Part shown: positions 1-9,048 of the stretch, in pieces | Numbering within the stretch: the stretch's first letter is position 1 | How the letters are laid out: every line of letters begins with the position of its first letter | DNA from: Tetradesmus obliquus | Lineage: Eukaryota; Chlorophyta; Chlorophyceae; Sphaeropleales; Scenedesmaceae | Length of the DNA: 64,000 nucleotides | Direction of reading: 5' to 3' | Assembly: GCA_030272155.1 (NCBI GenBank) | Contig: CP126200.1 | Location: 4,526,001 to 4,590,000, forward strand | Notes under the pieces: generated by a model | Database searches by the model: none | Told to the model about the DNA's origin: nothing | Seen by the model: the letters and a program-made list of their open reading frames with translations, nothing else | Made by a program: the position numbers and the translations under genes

Positions 1-189
1 TAGCAGTTAGAGCCTGACAAGTTTAGCCGCTCCCTCAGCACATACACTCGACTCCTACTTCTCTAAAATGCACCTGAGAGTGAGTCAGCACTTCTAGAAA
101 CTGGCTCAGCTGTTCTGCGGCTCACGCTGACCAGACACCAACAGCGCGGTTGCTGCAGCCAAGTACTACTAGTAGGTTTTGCCCCTTAC

Positions 190-226
190 AATGCTGCTGC
201 TGCTGCTGCTGCTGCTGTTGTTGCTG

Positions 227-275
<49 letters not shown>

Positions 276-292
276 TGCTGCTGCTGCTGCAG
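190..292 (+). repeat. (CTG)n/(TTG) triplet run at a 3' splice site
   Basis: About 100 bases of CTG with some TTG and one CTC unit run straight into the cag that precedes the first visible kinase exon (293). All frames are open, giving apparent poly-Leu, poly-Gln or poly-Ser proteins; I read it as intron pyrimidine tract rather than coding. Confidence 0.85.
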
Positions 293-2349
293 ACGTGCGC
301 CCAGGTGCTGCTGACGCTGGACAACCTGGCTGACCGCAGCCAGTACATCAATGCGCGCAACACCCTCACGGAGCTGCTTGCGTATGGCACCATCCCAGTG
401 GTCAACGAGAACGTGAGTTGATGACAGTTGCAGGAAAGTCAAGGTCAAAAAGCTTGAATGTAGCAGTCACTGCTAGGAGAACCTGAATGGCCTCGCAGCA
501 GGAGACGCTACAATCTCTGTCTGTCATATCAGTGATATGTGCCCTGCTGCTGCACCTTGCATCTTGCAGGACACTGTGGCTGTGCAGGAGCTGCGCTTTG
601 GTGACAATGACACGCTGTCAGCACAGGTGGGTTGTGTCTGCACAGACACAGTAAACATTACTTACACACGCATTTCATGTAGCAAACAGAGCTCCTGCTG
701 GCAATAAAACGTCATCTGAGTGACAGCCTGCGCTGAGCTACATGTAGTTGTCTACTCTGTGCTGCTCTGTTTGTGCGGTGGCACAGCCTCCTGACAACAG
801 TGATCAAACCCCTGACGTGTTTCACCACTTGTTGATTTGTTGAATTCATATTCAAGCACGCATTCAAATTCAAATTCAAATTCAAATTTGCGCAGGTGGC
901 CACACTGGTGGAGGCTGACCACCTGTTCCTGATGACTGATGTGGACGCGCTGTACACAGCCAACCCCAAGGTATGACGGCTTGCAGTGCATGGCCCTGTA
1001 CAAAGTGTACTTCAACGTTGTAACACATGTGTACTTTATTGGTGCTTTTGCAGCAGCACATGTGCTGCTGTGCATGCACATTTGCTCATGCAGCTGCTCA
1101 TTGTGTGGAAGCAAGTCCTCCTGCGTAGGGTGGGGTAGGGTAGGGTAGGGTGCCGCGCATGCGGCAAACTCTATTGAAACCGTGCTGTGCCTGTGACGCA
1201 CAGGTTGGGTGTGTCCCTCATTTCCATTGAAGTGTTTGGATCCCATACCACACTCATAGACATGTTTTGTGTGCTTCCCTACGCCACACCTTGCCTCTGT
1301 TTCTCAGATCGACCCCACTGCCACACCCACTCACGTGGCAGAAGACATCTCCCTCCTCACAGCTGACACCAGCACTTGACTAGCATGTTGTTTTGTGCCC
1401 TTGTTCAACTGCCGCATCCCTCCTCGCAGATTGACCCATCCGCCACACCCATTCACGTGGTGGAAGATATCTCATCCCTCACAGCAGACACTAGCACGAC
1501 TGGCACGCGCAGCTTGACACCGGCAGCATGGTCACCAAGCTCACCTTCTGATTCACGAATTTCCTGCGTGCCCTTGTTTGTGATTGCCGCATATCTCCTC
1601 GCAGATCGACCCCACCGCCACACCCATCCACGTGGTGGAAGACATCTCATCCCTCACAGCAGACACCAGCACAACGGGCACACAGTGGGGCACCGGCGGC
1701 ATGGCCACAAAGCTCACAGCAGCACGCATCGCAACAGCAGCAGGCTGCTGCCTGGTGATCTGCACCAGCGCAAAGCCGGAAGGCATCGTGGAGATTCTGG
1801 CGGGCGCGCGGCAGGGGACGCGCTTCATCCCGCTGCAGCGAAGCTTGAAGGGCCGCAAGCGCTGGCTGCTGACAGGTATGCTGACAGGTGGTTAACGTGA
1901 ACAACAAAGGGGTGTGGATTTCTTATAAAAACAGTGTGAAAAGCTCCCGGCAGCTGCTGGCCACAGCAAAACAACACGCATCAGCATCACTTGATGCTGA
2001 CGCTGTCCCTGCCGCTGCCTGGTTTGTCCTTCTGCTGACATGGCATGCTGACATGGCATGTCCCTCTGCTGACATGTCATGCTGACGTGACATGCTGACA
2101 TGGCATGCTGACATGGCATGCTGACTTGGCATGCTGACATGGCATGCTGACATGGCATGTTCCTCTGCTGACGTGGCATGCTGACATGGCATGCTGATGG
2201 CATGTCCCTTTGCTGACATGGCATACTGCTGCCTTTCTTTGCTTTTCATTCTGTTGCCTGCAGTGGCTGTGCACGGCTCCATCTGGATGGATGCACGCCT
2301 TGGCATGTTGACTTCCTGCCAGTCCACTGCCACAGCATGTATTTGACAG

Positions 2350-2380
<31 letters not shown>

Positions 2381-4398
2381 CGTGGCGCCTGTTGCCGCCT
2401 GCAGTGCCTGTGCGCGGCTCCATCTGGATGGATGCTGGCGCCATGCACGCCATCAGGGACAGGCACAAGAGCCTCTTCCCGGTTGGCGTGATGAAGGTGG
2501 CGGGCGAGTTCTCAGCGCAGGTGCGTGGCTGAAATGAGAGTCAACGTGATCGGTGTATACTGCTGTGAGCGTGATCAAGGTGGTGGGCAAGTTCTCAGCG
2601 CAGGTGCGTGGCTGAAATGAGTCAAAGTCAAGGTCAAAGTCAAAGTCAAAGTCAACGTTATTGGTGTATACTGCTGTGGGCGTGATCAGGGTGGTGGGCA
2701 AGTTCTCAGCACTCCATGGCTATTTGCTGTTCAGGCTTCAGGTACGTGTGCAGCAACGTGACCTTTTCACATTGCTGTGCGCTGCTCTTGCTGCTGCTCG
2801 CGCTGCTGCTGCTGCTGCGCAGGATGCTGTGGCGCTGTGTGATGAGTCCGGGCAGGAAATTGCGCGCGGGCTCTCTAACTTTGACAGCAAGGTGCGTGCT
2901 GCTGCTGCAAGCTGTTTTGGTTACCCTGCAGCGCAGCTGTGTAAGAACCAGTCTTGCAGTGCTGTTTTGGCTCCTGATCATGATCTGCTGCAGTTGCTGC
3001 CAGGCAGGGCCAGTGACAGTGCCATGCCTTGGGTGTGCGTGCACGTGCTGCGCGGTGCTGCGGATGGTGCGGCGTGAGGTCTGTGCCTTTGTCTGAATCA
3101 TGCACAGCACAGCAGCTAAGTCTGATGCGTAGGACTTGAAACTTGTGCGGCGTGCCACTCAGTGAAGTAAGCGTTCGATTGATTGATGGGCCATTGAATA
3201 GACCTGCACATGACGTGCTGTGCTTGCAGGAGGTCTCACTCATGATGTGCAAGCAGACGCCTGAGCTGTCAGTGCTGTTGGGCTGAACGCAGTTGCTGCA
3301 CATGACTGCAAAAGTGAGAATTGAATCCATCCATTTGTGCTGTGCTTGCAGGAGGTCTCACTCATGATGGGCAAGCAGACGCCTGAGCTGTCAGTGCTGT
3401 TGGGCTGAACGCAGTTGCTGCACATGACTGCAAAAAGTTATCATTAAGTCCATCCATTGGTGCTGTGCTTGCAGGAGGTCTCACTCATGATGGGCAAGCA
3501 GACGCATGAGCTGGCAGCGCTGCTGGGGAGCGGCTACCACACAGATGGCGAACTCATCCACAGGGGCAACCTGGCGCTGCTGCTGCCAGGTGCACAGCCT
3601 TTTTTGTTTTTGGTGCGCAGCCTGCTGCACGGGCTTGGAAACATGTGCTGTTACTGCTCTGGTGTGCTTTCTGTTGCTGTCTTCGCCCCATGAGCCTGTC
3701 ATTGGCTGCCTAAACAGAGGAGTTCACACATGTAAATTGCGTGTGTTGTCCGTCCAGCACGTGTCTTCTACAGGACCTGTAGACTCTGGCGCGCTACTGC
3801 TGTTTCTGCCATTGTGAATGTGCAAAATGAAAGGGCGTGCGACCTTTGGTACGGTTCTGCAGCCACATCTGAAGCTCGTGCTGTTCACCAGCAGACTCAA
3901 CGGTGGTATGAATTCTGCCTGCATAGTGTGGCCTGGAAGTTGTGCTGCAACATCTCAGACTGCTGCCTGTAGCATTTATTCTGTCCTGCGGCACCTGCTG
4001 CTGCTGCTGCTGCTGCCGCTGCTGCAGCAGGTGAAGAGCATCATGACTCATCGGAAGAAGATGACCACTCGCCTAAGAAGGGCCTGCGGGAGAAGTTGGC
4101 GCAGCGCTTTGCAAAGCCGCCAGCAGAGGCAGCAGCAGCACCAGCAGGGCCAGCAGATGATGGTGACAATGACGTGAGTGGCAGTTGCCAAGCAAGCAGC
4201 GAAGATGGCACCAATGGCAACAACACGCCCCGCGGCAGGCCCGCTGCATCTGCGAGCCAATACCAGCAGCAGCAGCTGGGCGCAGTGGCATGTGCGGCTG
4301 AGCAGCTACGGCAGACACACCTAGCTGCTGCTGCTGCCGCTGCTGCTGCTGCTGCCACACACAGGGAGCTGAGTCCGCTGCCGCGGCCGCTCTGCTGA
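293..4398 (+). CDS. proB: Glutamate 5-kinase with C-terminal PUA domain (5'-partial)
   Basis: First enzyme of proline synthesis: ATP-dependent phosphorylation of glutamate. Visible exons: 293-413, 570-626, 896-970, 1605-1875, 2405-2520, 2823-2891, 3475-3589, 4031-4398; all phases agree. The kinase (amino-acid kinase fold) part shows the VNEN, FGDND, LLTD-like [14 protein letters not shown] and GTGGMATKL motifs and the KGRKRWLL linker. The PUA part follows ([26 protein letters not shown]). This matches bacterial-type ProB with PUA, not the plant bifunctional P5CS, and no dehydrogenase part follows. The N-terminal kinase segment must lie upstream of the window; bases 1-292 read as intron ending in a CTG run. 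The last exon adds an acidic then Ala/Gln-rich tail of about 120 residues unlike bacterial ProB. The family call is firm; the tail is inferred from phase match (G|GT) and an open frame. Confidence 0.88.
861..890 (+). repeat. Short AAATTC tandem repeat in intron
   Basis: Four to five copies of a 6-bp unit lie just upstream of the acceptor for exon 896-970 of the glutamate kinase gene. Confidence 0.8.
1308..1379 (+). pseudogene. Decayed exon copy 1 (kinase GTGGM exon)
   Basis: Starts after a ctcag acceptor and reads like the start of the true exon at 1605 ([18 protein letters not shown]) but ends in TGA right after TADTST. Inclusion in mRNA would truncate the kinase, so it is most likely a fossil exon within the intron. 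Confidence 0.8.
1430..1542 (+). pseudogene. Decayed exon copy 2 (kinase GTGGM exon)
   Basis: Preceded by the same cctcgcag acceptor sequence as the true exon. It encodes [17 protein letters not shown], then a 2-base length difference shifts the frame where the true exon has QWGTGGM, destroying that conserved motif. The upstream intron bases (gtgcccttgttc...gccgcat) are duplicated as well, so the duplicated unit was intron end plus exon start. Confidence 0.8.
2033..2222 (+). repeat. 13-bp minisatellite in glutamate kinase intron
   Basis: Roughly a dozen copies of a unit close to GCTGACATGGCAT, interrupted by a CCTCT-containing variant (gtccctctgctg, gttcctctgctg). It lies in the intron between exons ending 1875 and starting 2405. 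Confidence 0.9.
2264..2320 (+). pseudogene. Decayed copy of the PUA exon start
   Basis: After a gcctgcag acceptor, the sequence matches the start of the true PUA exon (2405): it keeps GGCTCCATCTGGATGGATGC and then diverges. It lies about 140 bases upstream of the real exon. Confidence 0.75.
2559..2715 (+). repeat. Two further copies of the PUA exon end and donor region
   Basis: The true exon ends ...GTGATGAAGGTGGCGGGCGA.. at 2520. Near-copies recur at about 2569-2615 and 2679-2711, the first still followed by the gtgcgtggctgaaatgag donor sequence. Between the latter two lies a GTCAAA tandem run (about 2624-2656). Together this is a threefold tandem array of exon end plus intron start. Confidence 0.8.
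3230..3474 (+). pseudogene. Two decayed tandem copies of PUA-side exon 3475-3589
   Basis: Copies start at 3230 and 3352, spaced 122 and 123 bases from each other and from the real exon at 3475. Both begin EVSLMM after a gcttgcag acceptor, change AAL to SVL and stop in TGA after LLG. The intron between copies (ACGCAGTTGCTGCACATGAC onward) is duplicated too. Confidence 0.85.
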
Positions 4399-4632
4399 TT
4401 GTGTCGCACTGGTGTGTGAAGTGCACTGCTTTGTCGCGATGATGTGATGATGCTGGCTTGGCTGCTGCGTGTGGGGCTCGTACCGTGCTAGCTGCTGCTG
4501 CTGCTGCTGCTGCTGTCAGATGTTTGTTGTTGTTGCTGCTGTGCATTCCTGTGGGGCTCTTTGTGGCTCTCTGTTGATGGCAACGCTCTGCCGTGGGCGT
4601 GCATTGATTTAATACTCTAGTTTCTGTAGCAC

Positions 4633-4776
4633 TTTTTTGCGGAGGTTGTTTTTGCGCCGTGGGTGTGGATTGTTTTTTATTCTAGTACCTGCGGCATGTT
4701 TTTTGCGCAGGTTTTTACGACGTGGGTGTGGATTGTTTTTTACTCTAGTACCTGTAGCATGTTTTTTGCGCAGGTT
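4633..4776 (+). repeat. Tandem repeat, unit about 64 bp
   Basis: Two full and one partial copy of a T-rich unit starting TTTTTTGCG and containing GTGGGTGTGGATTGTTTTTT and CTAGTACCTG. Starts are near 4633, 4699 and 4762. It lies downstream of the glutamate kinase stop, possibly in its 3' UTR. Confidence 0.85.
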
Positions 4777-5445
4777 TTTTTGATGTTAACAGGGGGAGCG
4801 AAACCTTACTGTCTGGCCGTACACAGCAACCAAGCGAACCCGACTGCCGGAGGCCTGCGGCCCGCCGTCACCAGCAAGACACGCAAACACCCCTATACAG
4901 GAGGTGCCCAGCGCCCGGGGAGTTGAACCCCCACACCCCATGGGTGTGCTACAGCTCAATTGCTGCACACTTTTATAGGCACGAAGACATATCCAGGCAG
5001 AATCTTTCGCAGGGCTGCTTAAAACTGTTGTGTTCGGTCACGTGATGTTTGAGGGTTTGTAACGCATGCTTACTAGTATGGCATTGCTGCACCGACGTGC
5101 ACGTCACCGTGTATCTGCTGCTTCTCAACGAGTCATTTGCATGGCAAGGATGTATTGCAATTACACCTGCGGCCAGTAAGGGCCTCTCTGGCCCAAAGTG
5201 GTTCATCCAGCTCCAGGATTCTAGGATGAAGAAACCACGAATGTGCTTGTTTCAGCACTGCAGTGCACAACAGCTGCCAACACAGCTCTGCACGGCTCCA
5301 TAATGCCTTGCAACTTGCAAGGATTTCAAATCCAGCATCAATTGCAGCAGCGCAGCCACAAACTGCCACTGGTTACTCCGCATGCGCAGCGAAAGGCGCA
5401 ATCATTGCGGAGATGCTACCACAAACTCGGTGCTTGAAGCTGCTC

Positions 5446-5498
<53 letters not shown>

Positions 5499-6565
5499 CA
5501 CAGGCACCCACCCAAGAAACCCATCACCAACCCAGTCCTGCACCAGACTCAGCAGTTCAACCCCGATTGGCTGTTGCATTGAGACTGTCCACCACATACG
5601 AGCTTGCTCAGGATCTTAGCCCATCCAATGACTTCCAGGCATACCCCGTGATCCAAGCTGAAAAACTGTCAGCACGCAACCTCAGCATGAAAATGGCAGG
5701 TCGAGCGGCAGGTGCAGTAGTGCCTTGATGCATGCAATTGAAGTCATGTGCACATCACCGCGCTGCCGGGCAGTACACAACCAGCCACGTGCATGGTTGC
5801 CACAACCCTTATATACGTGCATGTTTCTGGTGCACCACGTGCAGGCAACACGTGCATGGCATGCGCCCTGCTATGCAAGAGGCACCCCACACATCACACA
5901 CCGAGTGTTTTGGGCCATCGGCTGAGGCAACAGCTGAATCGGAAAACCCCGTTGCGCAGAACTGCCTCAGCTTCAGCTGCTGTGAGGCATGCACAGCACC
6001 AACATGACAACACATACCAACTGCACCTCACACCCGGTCGCATGCCAACTGCTGCTGCAATTGCTGCAATCTGCCTTGCATCAACAAACCTCCAATCTGC
6101 CATCTTGACACGCATGCACTTTACCAGCTACACACGATGCTGCAGCATGCAAGCCCTCTTCAACCATGCTCAACCCCTCCGCACAACACACGACCAGGCT
6201 CCTTTCATGCATCAAGCTAGCCGCACGCATCTGGACTGCGCGCCTTTGCTAGGCCTGCTGGTGCAGATTCACCACGCCTCTTACGGCAAGCGTGCTGCTG
6301 CACCCTGCCCTGCACCAACACCAGATGCTGGAACTATGCCAGGTGTTTGTGTTGCACCTCTCGGTGCGGTGTTGGAGCGGTTCCAAACACGGTGCACGCC
6401 TGCAGAAAAAGCACAGCTGCTGCAGCTGCACACTTGCATGCTTGCGGTTGCAGGAATGCTCCAACAAAAGTTATACAAATGCTGTGGCAGCTCTGAGCTC
6501 GCCCTCACCACTCGCTTCCAGACAATTAGGCCCTATCACCAGTCCACTCACCCAGCTGATGCTGC
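4777..6565. other. Gene-poor stretch with a CAG run
   Basis: I recognise no protein family here on either strand. A pure (CAG)n run of about 18 units lies at 5446-5498. Long open frames cross the region but have no family signature and are rich in His, Thr, Cys and Gln. No credible exon chain was found. Confidence 0.5.
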
Positions 6566-7286
6566 CAGGTCCAATTGCCAGGTCACGCTGCCAGGTCACA
6601 GTGCCAGGCCATGCTGCCAGGCCGTCCCCAGCCCTCAGTGGCAGGTCACGCTGCCAGGCCACACTGCCAGGCTGTCCCCAGCCCTCAGTGCCAGGCCAAG
6701 CTGCCAGGTCACACTGCCAGGCCAAGCTGCCAGGTCACACTGCCAGGCCTGCCCCAGCCCTCAGTGCCAGGTCACGCTGCCAGGTCACACTGCCAGGCCA
6801 TGCTGCCAGGTCACAGTGCCAGGCCATGCTGCCAGGCCGTCCCCAGCCCTCAGTGGCAGGTCACGCTGCCAGGCCACACTGCCAGGCTGTCCCCAGCCCT
6901 CAGTGCCAGGCCAAGCTGCCAGGTCACACTGCCAGGCCAAGCTGCCAGGTCACACTGCCAGGCCAAGCTGCCAGGTCACACTGCCAGGCCTGCCCCAGCC
7001 CTCAGTGCCAGGCCAAGCTACCAGGTCCCACTGCCAGGTCCCACTGCCAGGCCACGCTGCCTGGCCGCACTGCCAGGCCACACTGCCAGGTCCGATTGCA
7101 AGGTCCCACTGCCAGGTCCCACTGCCAGGCCATACTGCCAGGCCACACTGCCAGGTCACACTGCACGGTCACACTGCCAGGCCGTCCGCAGCCCTCAGTG
7201 CCAGGCCAAATCGCCAGGTCACACTGCCAGGCCATACCGCCAGGTCACACCGCCAAGTCACACTGCCAGGCCGTCCGCAGCCCTCA
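6566..7286. repeat. 13-bp minisatellite with about 215-bp higher-order repeat
   Basis: The basic unit is close to CTGCCAGGTCACA / CTGCCAGGCCAAG. A spacer containing CCCAGCCCTCAGTG recurs every few units. A longer block is repeated with a 215-bp offset (for example 6596 and 6811). Because 13 is not a multiple of 3 and the units lack stops, all three forward frames stay open across it. The last spacer unit supplies the LSF2 stop codon on the minus strand (7284-7286). Confidence 0.92.
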
Positions 7287-8655
7287 GTGCCAGTGGTCAT
7301 ACAGCCGCTGCTGCAGCCGGTGCTTGTCGTCCTGGTTCAGGAACGCCCATGCATCCTCTGGCAGCCCAAAGAACTGGTCAAAGTGCCTGTCATCCAAGAT
7401 GTCAAACGTGGCACCCCGGATGGCCTCCTTTTTGGGGCCGCAGGGCCTGATGGATGTGAGGTGGTCGTATGCTTCGTGCAGGGAGAGGTACGGGCCGTAC
7501 CAGTAGAGGTAGCCGATGCAGACGGCAGGTGCCCGCCCCAGTCCGGCAGTGCAGTGCACATACACCCTGCACGGCACGCACAGATGGACAAGGCAGATGT
7601 GAAATGCAGAAAAGGGCGGCAGCATGTGGTTTCCGGTTTGTATGCAGCTGTCTTTTGATGGGTGTTTTGCAGCATTTTGTCAATTCATGATAGGGTATCA
7701 CGTGTGTTGGGCAGGAGTGTATCCTTGCTTTGGTGCTTGTGACTGGCTTTCTTCTGCCTTGTGATGACATCAACAGACTGTCACGCTGCTGCAGTCCTTT
7801 CGAGTGCTGTTGCAGGCTGGAGAGCAGCAGATCCGTACAGCTGTTGTCTAGATGTTTGAAGATGCAAGCTTGCACACCTTTTGCCCTGCTGTATCGCCAA
7901 CCCTACTTCCTTGACCGCGGTTGGCAGCGTCTTGCGTAAGCTGTGTGGGTCGAAGTCGATTGCCTACAGCATATGAGACAATCAATCACGTGCTGTAAGT
8001 CAGCTTGAGTAAGCAACCCATTGCTAGCAAACACACACAGCTACTATCAGGTGCTCAGGGCAGCCAGCCTGATGTAGTGCAGCTGCTGCAATGGCTCACC
8101 GGCTTGCGGATCAGCTGCAGCCCTAGCTCCGTGCATTTGCGCTGGTTGGCCTCAAAGTCGACCCCCCAATGCTGCATGTCCTTGTCCTGCTGCAGATTGA
8201 CAATCACGTTGATGCCATGCCTTTTGGCCAGCTGCTCCACCTCAGCAGGGTTGCGAGGCTGGGTGCCGCAGCACAGGCCAGGAGCAACCTCGTGAAAGTA
8301 AAGACCTGCATTCAACTAATAAGTATTAATGACATGTAGAGCAGCTCAGGCTGCGTCGACTGCGCGTAGTAGTGCCGCAAGCCTGCCTGCTCTGACTCAG
8401 CTGATGAGCTATTTGTCTATGATTGCCTTAATGCTTACCCCGATCAAAGTGGTACTCAAATGGAGTATCCCAGTGCATCTGCTTTGCCATCTGTTTGTTG
8501 TACTCGTCGTCTAATACATTGTGGCTTTCGGGCGACACAGCCAGCTGCTGCTGCTGCGCTCTCGGCCGCACTGTGCATGCTCTCCTGCTACTTCTAAGTT
8601 TAGGTGATAAATTGGTTGCCACCAGGGCAGGGTTCCTGCTGCTGCACAGCTGCAT
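7284..8655 (-). CDS. LSF2: LSF2-like phosphoglucan (starch) phosphatase
   Basis: A dual-specificity-type phosphatase that removes phosphate from starch glucans in the plastid; plant LSF2 prefers the C3 position. Exons on the complement: 8439-8655, 8100-8305, 7878-7963, 7284-7566 (792 nt, 263 aa, all phases consistent). Signatures in order: [36 protein letters not shown], then the D-loop DFDP (Asp near residue 146) and the active site [10 protein letters not shown] with catalytic Cys near residue 175. [16 protein letters not shown] and a C-terminal helix segment follow. The exon order and spacing of motifs match LSF2 rather than SEX4 or LSF1: there is no carbohydrate-binding module and no PDZ domain. 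The first 35 or so residues are Ser/Arg-rich and could be a plastid transit peptide. The tail ends inside minisatellite sequence. Confidence 0.9.
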
Positions 8656-9048
8656 GCTTAGGTGCTGGTCGTGATGCTTGTTGCAAGCACAGTGGTAGCA
8701 GAGTCAAACGTCCTAACACCTCTATCAACGCTGGCAAACGTCAATCACAGCTTCACAATGCTGTTCGCCCTACGATGTACGTCATGCTTCAACAACCCTT
8801 GGCAGTTGGTTACAAACCACTGAACACTCATCTGACAACATTGCGTTTGGGTCTTACCAGGTTTCTTGCAACTCTCACGCCAAACGCGTGCTGTATTGGC
8901 ATCGTTCTGAGGTTGTTGCACCCCCAGCTCATGCTCGCTGTTCCACCTGAAAACTACTACAATCCACATTGATGCCCACCTGCTGCTGCACGTCAACATC
9001 CAGCTTCATCAACACAGCTTTCCATCCGACATCAGCATACTAGCCAGC
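8656..9048. promoter_or_regulatory. Shared divergent 5' region of LSF2-like and TPR genes
   Basis: Only 393 bases separate the two start codons, so both promoters must lie here or overlap neighbouring exons. No clear TATA box was seen. The frame of the TPR gene stays open upstream of its ATG to a possible acceptor near 8930, so part of this stretch could be coding. Confidence 0.4.

Noticed and set aside
122-448. Poly-Gln/poly-Ser/poly-Leu open frames
   Set aside because: They arise from the CTG run in front of the glutamate kinase exon; the real exon at 293 fixes the frame.
1128-1152. TAGGG repeats as interstitial telomere
   Set aside because: Only about four 5-bp units, and the unit differs from the algal TTTTAGGG or TTTAGGG telomere.
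1430-1900. Use of exon copy 2 as a mutually exclusive alternative exon
   Set aside because: Its reading frame is shifted before the GTGGM motif, so it cannot give a working kinase.
4905-4960. tRNA-like T-arm (GGGGGTTCAACTCCCC on the minus strand)
   Set aside because: The upstream sequence gives no matching acceptor stem or anticodon arm, so it is at best a decayed tRNA-derived fragment.
5748-7658. Very long plus-strand open frame of about 636 codons
   Set aside because: Most of it is the 13-bp minisatellite, which is open in all frames, and it overlaps the well-supported LSF2 exon on the other strand.
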